From positions 1 through 6,207 of the forward strand of contig JAFAWN010000269.1 of the NCBI GenBank assembly GCA_019241735.1: 6,207 nucleotides of DNA, given 5' to 3'. The stretch comes from Terriglobales bacterium (GTDB taxonomy: Bacteria; Acidobacteriota; Terriglobia; Terriglobales; Acidobacteriaceae). A model generated the notes under the pieces. That model was not told the origin of the DNA. It made no database searches and saw only the letters and a list, made by a program, of their open reading frames with translations. This document shows positions 1 through 5,524 of the stretch, piece by piece; position 1 is the stretch's first letter, and every line of letters begins with the position of its first letter. The position numbers and the translations under genes were made by a program.

Positions 1-514
1 TCGTCGCTGTAGCAATCGCGGCCACCGTGCCCGCCCCGTAGTTTGCGACATAAACCTTGTCATTCTGCGTAGTGTGAACGAACACTGGCATTGAGCCTGC
101 CGGCATGCTGATCGTCAGCACGGAAAAGGGATTCGACGCAGTGTAAGCCGAGACTGTGTCGTCCCCCCGGTTAGCAACGTAGACTCTGCTTTGATTCGGC
201 GTCAGCGTCGCATGCACCGGTAGCAGCCCCACTTTGGCTACGCCCTGATAGGTATCGCCTGAGACGTCGAGAGTGTTGGCGGTACCTCGATTGGACGGGC
301 CGTTATCCGCTAGTACGTAAACAAGATGGGCCCCTGAAGGGTTTGGCGGGTTCGGGGTGATAGGGGTAGCGACGGGGCGGTAGGTTTCTCCGCAGCTCGC
401 GCTGAAGATGAGAATCGTGGCAAATGCGCACAAGGTCAGCAGAAAACGGAGGGTGTGCCATGAGAACGCATCCGGCCGCCGGACAGAGTTGTGCGCGTAG
501 GAATATAGGAACAT
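1..514 (-). CDS. YVTN-repeat beta-propeller lipoprotein, 3' end outside window
   Basis: This is the first 171 codons of a minus-strand gene that leaves the window at its left edge. It starts at the only in-frame ATG after an upstream stop. Residues 1-23 are polar with arginines, 24-38 form a hydrophobic stretch, and Cys41 sits in S-A-S-C, an imperfect lipobox, so I infer an exported lipoprotein. A Pro-rich linker follows (about 51-60). Two copies of the YVTN-type beta-propeller blade signature are visible: VYVANRGDDTVSAY at 111-124 and VYVANYGAGTVAAI at 154-167, 43 residues apart, which is the usual repeat period. Such proteins form extracytoplasmic beta-propellers, often many blades long, and most have no known substrate. 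No good ribosome binding site precedes the ATG, so the exact start is uncertain. It lies downstream of ku on the same strand, but a 209-base gap argues for its own promoter. Confidence 0.85.
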   Translation of the reverse strand, partial: MFLYSYAHNSVRRPDAFSWHTLRFLLTLCAFATILIFSASCGETYRPVATPITPNPPNPSGAHLVYVLADNGPSNRGTANTLDVSGDTYQGVAKVGLLPVHATLTPNQSRVYVANRGDDTVSAYTASNPFSVLTISMPAGSMPVFVHTTQNDKVYVANYGAGTVAAIATAT

Positions 515-573
515 TAGTTTTCGATGGCCAACCGTAAGAGTAATTGATCTTAAAGGATTTCCTATTCTAGTGG

Positions 574-621
574 TTGGATGCGGGCAGCGCTACCACTGCA
601 GTGGACCGCAGAGGCATCCGA
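574..621. repeat. nested inverted repeat with 12-bp palindrome upstream of lipoprotein gene
   Basis: The gap between ku and the lipoprotein gene (515-723) holds a perfect 12-bp palindrome, CCACTGCAGTGG, at 593-604. Around it lie GGATGC (576-581) and its complement GCATCC (614-619). The whole could fold as an outer stem with an inner hairpin, or be an operator for the minus-strand lipoprotein gene, whose start is 60 bases to the left. No clear -35/-10 pair and no terminator with a T tract was seen elsewhere in this gap. Function is inference; in GC-rich DNA some of this pairing could be chance. Confidence 0.4.
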
Positions 622-723
622 CTTGGGTGGGCGCAAGCGTCAGCTTAGGCGAAGCCTTTCAAACTGAGAGCCGACAACGGGAGGCCCTGGAGGCGGGACG
701 TTTCAAAGTAGGTGTTTTTCCCC

Positions 724-1581
724 TTAGCTTCGCCGGGACTTCTTCCCCGATGCTGAAGCAGCTGCGGCTTCGCGGCGGGGCATGGTGCGGGTGGTTGCTG
801 CTGGCTTCTTTTTGCCTTCCATCTGTGCCAGGCTCTGCTTCAGAGCGGACATGAGGTCAACCACCGGAGCCAGCTTCTTGGGTTTCTCCACTTCGGCAAT
901 GGTGCCGCCTTCGAGTTTGGCCTGGATCAAGCCCTTTAAGTTGTCCTGGAAAGTGTCGTGATATTTCTCGGGTTTCCACTCGTCCGCCAACGCCTCGATC
1001 AACTGGTGGGCCACTTTTACTTCCGAGTCTTTTAGCTCGACGTCGGGCGCGCCAAACCCCTCCACTTCCCGCACCTCTTCGGCGTAGTACATGGTATGGA
1101 GCATCAACCCTCCGTCGCGAGGGCGCAAGAAAACCGTGTATTCGCGATTGTGCATGGTTAGCTTGGCGATAGCGACATATTCGCTCTCCTCCAGCGCCTT
1201 GGTGAGCAGAGCATAGGGACGGCGGCCGGCTTCCTCCGGCAGCATGTAGTAGGACGACTCGAAATAAACCGGGTCCACCTCGTCCGCCTTTACGAATTCA
1301 AGAATCTCCATTGTCTTAGCGGTCTTAGGCTCGATCTTCTTGATTTCCTCGGGTTCGATTACGACGTATTCGTTCTTGCGGTATTCGTATCCCTTCACAA
1401 TTTCGCTGCGCTCGACCACGCGGTTGTCGGCTGGACAAATTAGTTGCTGCTTAACCCGCGTGAGATCATCGCGATGCAGCATATGGAACGATATTCCCGA
1501 GCTACGCGCGCCGGAGAAGAGCCGGACCGGCATTGAAATCAAACCGAAGGTAAGATATCCAGACCAGACCGAAGACGCCAT
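724..1581 (-). CDS. ku: Non-homologous end joining protein Ku
   Basis: Bacterial Ku, 285 residues, near the usual family length. Ku forms a homodimeric ring that threads onto broken DNA ends and recruits the ligase LigD for non-homologous end joining. Family signatures are clear: the N-terminal WSGYLTFGLISMPVRL (6-21), VDPVYFESSYYMLPEE (102-117), GLMLHTMYYAEEVR (158-171) and YHDTFQDNLKGLIQAKL (207-223). A short conserved C-terminal segment (about 238-252) is followed by a Lys/Arg/Ala-rich tail (257-285) of the kind that aids DNA binding in bacterial Ku proteins. The ATG has a good AGGAG site seven bases upstream. No ligD lies in the window, so its partner must be elsewhere. The gene is transcribed away from the DUF92 gene, and the intergenic region carries a long inverted repeat that may bear on its control. 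Confidence 0.97.
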   Translation of the reverse strand: MASSVWSGYLTFGLISMPVRLFSGARSSGISFHMLHRDDLTRVKQQLICPADNRVVERSEIVKGYEYRKNEYVVIEPEEIKKIEPKTAKTMEILEFVKADEVDPVYFESSYYMLPEEAGRRPYALLTKALEESEYVAIAKLTMHNREYTVFLRPRDGGLMLHTMYYAEEVREVEGFGAPDVELKDSEVKVAHQLIEALADEWKPEKYHDTFQDNLKGLIQAKLEGGTIAEVEKPKKLAPVVDLMSALKQSLAQMEGKKKPAATTRTMPRREAAAASASGKKSRRS

Positions 1582-1588
1582 TTTTAGA

Positions 1589-1593
1589 CTCCT
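1589..1593 (-). promoter_or_regulatory. Shine-Dalgarno site of ku
   Basis: On the minus strand AGGAG stands seven bases before the ATG at 1581. This fixes the ku start, and the protein from this ATG begins exactly at the conserved Ku N-terminus. Confidence 0.8.
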
Positions 1594-1643
1594 GTTGTCC
1601 CTGGGTGACCCATTGGACCTCGCCCGCTCAGTTTAGCGAACTC

Positions 1644-1686
1644 TTCTTTGGATGCATATCGGGGGAAAACATGGGAATCCAAAGAA
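1644..1686. repeat. perfect 10-bp inverted repeat in ku/DUF92 divergent region
   Basis: TTCTTTGGAT at 1644-1653 is repeated as its exact complement ATCCAAAGAA at 1677-1686, separated by 23 bases. CAT (1655-1657) and ATG (1671-1673) just inside the arms extend the symmetry. The repeat lies 63-105 bases upstream of the ku ATG, where a ku promoter or operator would be expected. It may be a protein binding site with half-sites about three helical turns apart (33 bases arm to arm), or a stem-loop in a leader. The repeat itself is certain; the role is inference. Confidence 0.6.
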
Positions 1687-1719
1687 CAAAGCCCCACATA
1701 TTGAAGGCAGAAACATTGG

Positions 1720-1728
1720 CCCCCCCCC
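1720..1728. repeat. run of nine C
   Basis: Nine consecutive C residues lie about midway between the divergent ku and DUF92 genes. No reading frame spans it, so it cannot switch a protein on or off by frameshift. A length change could alter promoter spacing, or it may simply be a neutral or sequencing-sensitive homopolymer. Confidence 0.7.
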
Positions 1729-1817
1729 GTGGTAGTAAGCAACTTGGTTCGAGGAAGAGGATCGCGATTTTTGGATGATTTGCTGATAATGCAGGGCTTA
1801 TCACATATATCTACTTC

Positions 1818-1822
1818 GAGGG
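1818..1822 (+). promoter_or_regulatory. Shine-Dalgarno site of DUF92 gene
   Basis: GAGGG stands nine bases before the ATG at 1832 and six before the adjacent in-frame TTG at 1829. It supports initiation here without separating the two codons; ATG is preferred as the commoner start. The AT-rich stretch 1779-1811 just upstream is the likeliest place for the promoter, but no good consensus pair was found. Confidence 0.5.
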
Positions 1823-1831
1823 CCGCAATTG

Positions 1832-2563
1832 ATGGCGTGGTACGGAGCGAAATTAGGCCTATTAGCGTGCTTTAGTCTGATTTTTGCCATTGCCGGTAGG
1901 TTGGTCAAGGGCGTGAGCACGTCGGGGGCGGCAGCAGGGGCGATCGTAGGCTTTCTGCTGCTTTACGGCGCCGGCTGGGGCGGATTTCTCGCGTTGGTGG
2001 CGGTTTTCGCAGTGACTTGGGCTGCCACCCGCCTCGGTTATTCACGGAAGCAAAAACTAGGCACAGCTGAGCAGCGCGCAGGCCGGTCGGCGTCCCAAGT
2101 GCTGGCGAATCTGGGAGTGGCGGCAGGTGCCGCCGTCTTTTCGGCAATCGGCTTTCACCACGAAATATTTCTGCTGATGATGGCAGCGGCACTTTCCGAG
2201 GCGGCAGCGGACACAGTCGCCAGCGAAGTGGGGCAACTGGACGACAATCCACGACTGATTACGACATGGCAACCGGTGCCTGCCGGAACCGATGGTGGCG
2301 TCAGCATCACCGGGACGCTTGCGGGCATTGCCGCTGCCGGAGCAATCAGCCTGGTGTGTTTCGTGGCTCAGCTGATTTCGCTGCGCGGCCTTTCCATCTC
2401 AATGTTTGCAGCGTCCTCAGGAATGCTCGTCGACAGTATTCTCGGCGCCACGTTGGAACGCCGCCGGATGTTGAATAACAACTGGGTAAATCTTCTCGGA
2501 ACGTTGATCGCGGCATTGATCACAGCGCTGATTGCATCTTTCCTATTTTGCTTTGGCCGGTGA
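1832..2563 (+). CDS. DUF92 family integral membrane protein
   Basis: A 243-residue, very hydrophobic protein with about six membrane segments, including roughly 7-25, 34-64, 92-121, 160-180 and 221-240. The conserved DUF92 motifs are all visible: SEAAADTVASEVG (122-134), PAGTDGGVSITGTLAG (150-165) and VDSILGATLERR (200-211), then NNNWVNLLGT. DUF92 includes the TMEM19 and plant/cyanobacterial VTE6 proteins; VTE6 is a phytyl-phosphate kinase that makes the diphosphate for tocopherol and phylloquinone. By analogy this protein may phosphorylate a polyprenyl phosphate in the inner membrane, but that is inference; most bacterial members are uncharacterised. An in-frame TTG directly before the ATG would add one residue. 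It is transcribed away from ku and lies 155 bases before the cyclase-family gene on the same strand, with no clear terminator between. Confidence 0.93.
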   Translation: MAWYGAKLGLLACFSLIFAIAGRLVKGVSTSGAAAGAIVGFLLLYGAGWGGFLALVAVFAVTWAATRLGYSRKQKLGTAEQRAGRSASQVLANLGVAAGAAVFSAIGFHHEIFLLMMAAALSEAAADTVASEVGQLDDNPRLITTWQPVPAGTDGGVSITGTLAGIAAAGAISLVCFVAQLISLRGLSISMFAASSGMLVDSILGATLERRRMLNNNWVNLLGTLIAALITALIASFLFCFGR

Positions 2564-2668
2564 TGCGGTTATTCGGCAGGCCATGTCCGAAGGTTTTACG
2601 AGGTTTATTTCCCACAGTAGATAATTCAGAAGGGCAGCATCCCGTGAAAAGGGAGCAGGAAAGTCCAT

Positions 2669-2684
2669 CCAAAGCAGACTTTGG
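2669..2684. repeat. short hairpin in DUF92-cyclase gap
   Basis: CCAAAG-CAGA-CTTTGG forms a perfect 6-bp stem with a 4-base loop, 35 bases before the cyclase start. A second small stem (TCCC at 2640-2643 with GGGA at 2651-2654) lies just upstream. No T tract follows on either strand, so it is not a standard intrinsic terminator. The 8-mer ATCCAAAG (2667-2674) is also one arm core of the inverted repeat in front of ku. I match it to no known riboswitch. Confidence 0.4.
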
Positions 2685-2718
2685 AGAATCTAAATCTGAG
2701 TAACGGTTTGAAATCGCA

Positions 2719-3456
2719 ATGAAACTTGGAGATTTAATCAGTACCCGCGCGCTGGTAGCCGGATGCGTTCTGGCGGTGGCGATTTTCGTCTTCGGACAAC
2801 GACGCGTATCGGTAGAGCCGGTGGCTGAATTCCGCGACGTCATCGATCTCACCCACCCGGTCTCAAGCCAGCATACTTCGCAGTTTGCCGCTCTTAAGAC
2901 TGCACCTCTCGCGACCCGCATTGAGGCGCCCGCCAACTACGCAAGCAGCCTGTGGACCGTGGGCCAGATTCCTCCTGCGCGGCTAGTCGCCCCGCTGGTG
3001 GTGCTTGATGTGCGGACTGGCGTAAAAAGTAATCCCGACTATCAGGTTTCGATGGCGGACCTTATTCAATGGGAAAAGGAGAACGGTCCGATTCCAATGG
3101 GCGCAATAGTGATGGCGCGGTCTGGTTGGGAATCAAAATGGAAGTCTGCTCAGACCTACGGCAATGCCGATAAACGGGGAGCGATGCATTTTCCCAGCTA
3201 TTCCCCGGACGCCGCGAAATTCCTCACCGAAGGGCGGAACGTCATAGGATTGGGCATTGACACCCTAAGCGTCGCGCCAGCCGCATCGAAGAATTCGGCG
3301 GTTTATCAGTACACCCTTTCGCATAGCGTCTATCAGCTGGACAACGTTGCCAATCTCGATCGGGCTCCGGCCCGCGGCGCAATTGCGATGATCGCTCCTG
3401 ACAAGTTGGAAAATGGCTTAAGCGCTCCGGTGCGCATTCTGGCCCTGGTGAGATAA
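2719..3456 (+). CDS. membrane-anchored cyclase-family (KynB-like fold) protein with degenerate metal site
   Basis: A 245-residue protein of the cyclase / kynurenine-formamidase-like family (PF04199). Residues 11-27 form a single hydrophobic segment, so it is exported or anchored facing the periplasm. Family landmarks are DLTHP (43-47), WTVGQIPPARLVAPLVVLDV (79-98), PDYQVSMADLIQWE (106-119), IPMGAIVMARSGW (125-137), MHFPSYSPDAAKFL (156-169), GIDTLS (179-184), SHSVYQLDNVANLD (201-214) and the PVRILAL end. Active members bind a metal through HxGTHxDxPxH. The aligned stretch, residues 63-73, reads PLATRIEAPAN: the Thr and Ala-Pro remain, but all three His and the Asp are replaced. The segment before it also looks shorter than usual, and the usual Asp after GIDTLSV is Ala186. 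His202 persists. It is probably not a metal hydrolase of the standard type. No strong ribosome binding site precedes the ATG. The next gene follows after 24 nt. Confidence 0.85.
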   Translation: MKLGDLISTRALVAGCVLAVAIFVFGQRRVSVEPVAEFRDVIDLTHPVSSQHTSQFAALKTAPLATRIEAPANYASSLWTVGQIPPARLVAPLVVLDVRTGVKSNPDYQVSMADLIQWEKENGPIPMGAIVMARSGWESKWKSAQTYGNADKRGAMHFPSYSPDAAKFLTEGRNVIGLGIDTLSVAPAASKNSAVYQYTLSHSVYQLDNVANLDRAPARGAIAMIAPDKLENGLSAPVRILALVR

Positions 3457-3480
3457 CCTGCCGCTGATAAAATAGGCTGC

Positions 3481-4065
3481 ATGAGCGATGCGACCAAGAC
3501 TGCCTCTAACAAGACCCCTCCCACTAAGCACGATCCGGCAACTGACGCTCTTCGATTTCCCATCGGGAAGTTCCATTACGCTGGGCCGCCCAGCGACGAG
3601 CAGCGGGGAGAGTTCATCGCCTCGATCGAGCGCACCCCTCAAGAGTTGCGGGCTGCCATCCAGGGCTTATCCGATCAGCAACTCGATACTCCGTATCGGG
3701 ATGGTGGCTGGACGGTGCGGCAGGTTGTCCACCATGTGCCTGACAGTCATTTGAACGCGTATGTGCGTCTGAAACTCGCGCTCACGGAGGAGAACCCAAC
3801 CATAAAACCTTATGACGAGGCGCGATGGGCGCAGCTGCAGGATTCCCGGTCAACGCCGATTGAGGTTTCACTGACCATGCTGGACTCATTGCACCGTCGC
3901 TGGGTGGGCCTGCTGCGTTCACTATCTCCGGAGGATTGGAAACGAACTTTCCAACACCCGGAACAGGGGGCGGTGCCGCTCGAGAAAAACCTGGCTTTAT
4001 ATTCCTGGCACGGAAAGCATCACGTCGCCCACATCACGGAATTGCGAAAGAGGATGGGCTGGTGA
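3481..4065 (+). CDS. yfiT: YfiT/BstA-like DinB-fold metal-dependent protein (putative bacillithiol transferase)
   Basis: A 194-residue cytoplasmic protein of the DinB/YfiT four-helix-bundle family. Bacillus subtilis YfiT binds a metal through three His residues, and its relatives include bacillithiol S-transferases; many entries are called putative metal-dependent hydrolase. Visible signatures are DGGWTVRQVVHHVPDSHLNA (74-93), LTEENPTIKPYDE (101-113), LLRSLSPEDWKRTFQHPE (144-161) and LYSWHGKHHVAHI (173-185). From the spacing in B. subtilis YfiT I assign the metal ligands to His84, His177 and His181. The first 20 residues are polar and probably disordered. It follows the cyclase-family gene by 24 nt and may share its transcript; its own ribosome binding site is weak. 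Whether this organism makes bacillithiol cannot be read from the window, so the thiol substrate is inference. Confidence 0.92.
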   Translation: MSDATKTASNKTPPTKHDPATDALRFPIGKFHYAGPPSDEQRGEFIASIERTPQELRAAIQGLSDQQLDTPYRDGGWTVRQVVHHVPDSHLNAYVRLKLALTEENPTIKPYDEARWAQLQDSRSTPIEVSLTMLDSLHRRWVGLLRSLSPEDWKRTFQHPEQGAVPLEKNLALYSWHGKHHVAHITELRKRMGW

Positions 4066-4108
4066 CATCGGCTGCGGCGATGTACTACATTTCTGCCGGG
4101 GCACTAAA

Positions 4109-4126
4109 GCGGACAAGATTGTCCGC
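4109..4126 (-). terminator. possible terminator hairpin between convergent genes
   Basis: GCGGACA (4109-4115) and TGTCCGC (4120-4126) form a perfect GC-rich 7-bp stem around AGAT, in the 106-base gap between the convergent yfiT-like and ydcF-like genes. On the minus strand the stem is followed only by TTTAG; on the plus strand no T tract follows. Position and stem suit a terminator for the pgeF-tsaC-ydcF transcript, but the tail is weak. Confidence 0.4.
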
Positions 4127-4171
4127 GCCCTAGCAGACACAACTTCGATTTCCATCCTGCGCTCCTAATAA

Positions 4172-4789
4172 TCACGCCGGAATCCCTAACTGCCAAAGAA
4201 TGTAACTCGCGGACTCACGCAATAACGCCCATAGCTTTTGCCCAACCGAATGGGGCCGCGATTCAGGACGCGGGGTAACGAAGACCTGGATTCCTTCATG
4301 CTCGAGTAATTTGCGAATGCGGAATACATGATAAGCGTCGCTGACCACAAGGCAGGTGTGCATATGGTTTTCTCGCAAGATTGCGCCCACTCGTTTCGCG
4401 GATTGGGCAGTGTCGGACCCCTGGGTTTCAGCAATCAGGTCCGGCTCGGAAATTCCGCGATGCATTAAATAGTCGTGTCCTACTCCGCCTTCACTGAAGG
4501 TCGGGTCGGCCGCGGCGCCGCCGGTTGTGATCACTACAGGCGCCAGACCTCGCCTAAAAAGCTCGAAAGCATGATCGAGGCGCGCCCGATAAACTGGAGA
4601 TGGACGCCCCGAATACTCGGCGGCTCCGAACACCACAATGGCATCAGCTGGCTGGTCTTGTTGCAGGGAAGCTGCGCCCACGATGCGAGCGCTGATGGAG
4701 CAGATATAAAGCAGAAAAATGGCAGCCAGCACCAGGAGCGGAAGGGGCCAGTTTCCCGGGTCGCGGACTTTAACTGCAGCTACCCTCAT
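4172..4789 (-). CDS. YdcF/SanA-type DUF218 membrane protein
   Basis: A 205-residue DUF218 (YdcF/SanA/ElyC) protein. A single N-terminal membrane segment (about 15-33) anchors the domain, which begins with DAIVVFGAA (49-57). Further family signatures are GRPSPVYRARLDHAFELF (61-78), VVITTGG (85-91), SEGGVGHDYL (99-108), DTAQSAKRVGAIL (126-138) and VVSDAYHVFRIRKL (148-161). In the family the DTAQSA position usually reads closer to T-x-E-N-A, so Gln and Ser here are a mild departure. Relatives ElyC and SanA affect envelope integrity and peptidoglycan/lipid-carrier metabolism in Escherichia coli; the reaction is not established. The ATG overlaps the tsaC stop as ATGA, with GAAGGG directly before it, so translation is probably coupled. 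It is the last gene of the minus-strand operon. Family call is firm, function is not. Confidence 0.9.
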   Translation of the reverse strand: MRVAAVKVRDPGNWPLPLLVLAAIFLLYICSISARIVGAASLQQDQPADAIVVFGAAEYSGRPSPVYRARLDHAFELFRRGLAPVVITTGGAAADPTFSEGGVGHDYLMHRGISEPDLIAETQGSDTAQSAKRVGAILRENHMHTCLVVSDAYHVFRIRKLLEHEGIQVFVTPRPESRPHSVGQKLWALLRESASYILWQLGIPA

Positions 4790-5475
4790 CCCTTCGCAAA
4801 GAAGCTAGAAATTTCGGAAGCAGGAATGGCGCCTTCCCGCATAATTTTCCAACGCTCGCGCTCGTCGGTTAGATCTACGATGGTAGAAGGGATGTCCCGC
4901 GGAGAGGTGCCTCCATCCACGATTATCCCAATCCGCTCTTCGAGTTGTTCCCTGACGGCTACCGCTGTAGTGCATTCAGACGCGCCGCTAAGATTGGCTG
5001 AAGTAGCGGTAACCGGAATTTTGGCGGCGCGCACCACCGCCAGCGGAATTTTGGCATTCGGAACCCGAAGCGCCACGTTTCCGGTGTTTGCCGTAACTTT
5101 CAGTGGCAAACTTGAAGAGGCGCGCACGATTACGGTGAGCGGGCCGGGCCAATAATGGTTCGCCAGCGCATAAAATTCATCGGTCAAACCCTGTGCCAGT
5201 TCTTCCGCCTGATCGAGGCTTTCAATCAGCAAAGAGAGTGGCTTGTGACGGGAGCGGGTCTTGATTTCATAAACCCGATCCACCGCGCGCAAGTTGAAGG
5301 GGTCGGCGGCCAGCCCGTAAAAAGTATCGGTGGGCATGCCAAGGACTTCGCCGGCGCGGATCTGGTCGGCCGCGTAGCGGACCAGCGATGGTTCTGGTTG
5401 ATCGCTGCTGATTTTGACAATCTCCGCGAGCAACGAAAACTCCTCTTCCCAGCTTGGATTCGCGAAAACTACCAT
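4786..5475 (-). CDS. tsaC: L-threonylcarbamoyladenylate synthase (TsaC/Sua5/YwlC)
   Basis: TsaC makes threonylcarbamoyl-AMP from threonine, bicarbonate and ATP, the first step of t6A37 formation in ANN-decoding tRNAs; TsaD with TsaB/TsaE completes it. The YrdC-type domain is intact: MPTDTFYGLAADP (47-59), the KTRSRHKPL basic motif (72-80), ANHYWPGPLTVIV (105-117), VALRVPN (134-140), ATSANLSG (157-164) and a VDGG...PSTIVDL segment (186-202). It is the single-domain TsaC length, without the C-terminal Sua5 domain. The listed ATG gives 229 residues, but it has no ribosome binding site and its first 14 residues do not resemble the family. A TTG at 5433 (codon 15) follows GAAGAGGAG by six bases and would give a 215-residue protein beginning near the usual N-terminus; it is a strong alternative start. 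The gene lies 49 bases after pgeF and overlaps the ydcF-like gene by four bases. Confidence 0.96.
   Translation of the reverse strand: MVVFANPSWEEEFSLLAEIVKISSDQPEPSLVRYAADQIRAGEVLGMPTDTFYGLAADPFNLRAVDRVYEIKTRSRHKPLSLLIESLDQAEELAQGLTDEFYALANHYWPGPLTVIVRASSSLPLKVTANTGNVALRVPNAKIPLAVVRAAKIPVTATSANLSGASECTTAVAVREQLEERIGIIVDGGTSPRDIPSTIVDLTDERERWKIMREGAIPASEISSFFAKG
5431..5448 (-). promoter_or_regulatory. internal Shine-Dalgarno and TTG, alternative tsaC start
   Basis: On the minus strand GAAGAGGAG (5448-5440) is followed after TTTTCG by an in-frame TTG (5433-5431). It is the best ribosome binding site near the tsaC 5' end, whereas nothing comparable precedes the ATG at 5475. Starting here places the start six codons before the KISSDQPEP segment where family similarity begins. 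The site would then overlap codons for Glu-Glu-Glu of the longer reading. Confidence 0.55.
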
Positions 5476-5524
5476 ACCATGAAGAAGCGCACAAGCAGAG
5501 AGCTATGGCGCAAAGAAGTGCTGC

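Noticed and set aside
647..657. AGGC-GAA-GCCT hairpin downstream of ku as a terminator
   Set aside because: The stem is only four base pairs and is not followed by a T tract on the strand of ku.
570..854. 94-residue plus-strand open frame across the ku 3' end
   Set aside because: About half is antisense to the ku tail; the rest is intergenic and shows no domain or clear ribosome binding site.
1785..1790. GATAAT as a -10 box for the DUF92 gene
   Set aside because: No acceptable -35 hexamer lies 16-18 bases upstream, and such hexamers are frequent in AT-rich gaps.
2520..2936. 138-residue minus-strand open frame over the DUF92-cyclase gap
   Set aside because: It overlaps the ends of two real genes on the other strand, and its composition is that of an antisense shadow.
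4475..5155. 226-residue plus-strand open frame opposite tsaC and the ydcF-like gene
   Set aside because: It lies antisense to two clearly recognised coding regions, has no recognisable domain, and reads as low-information Ser/Thr/Arg-rich sequence typical of an antisense shadow.
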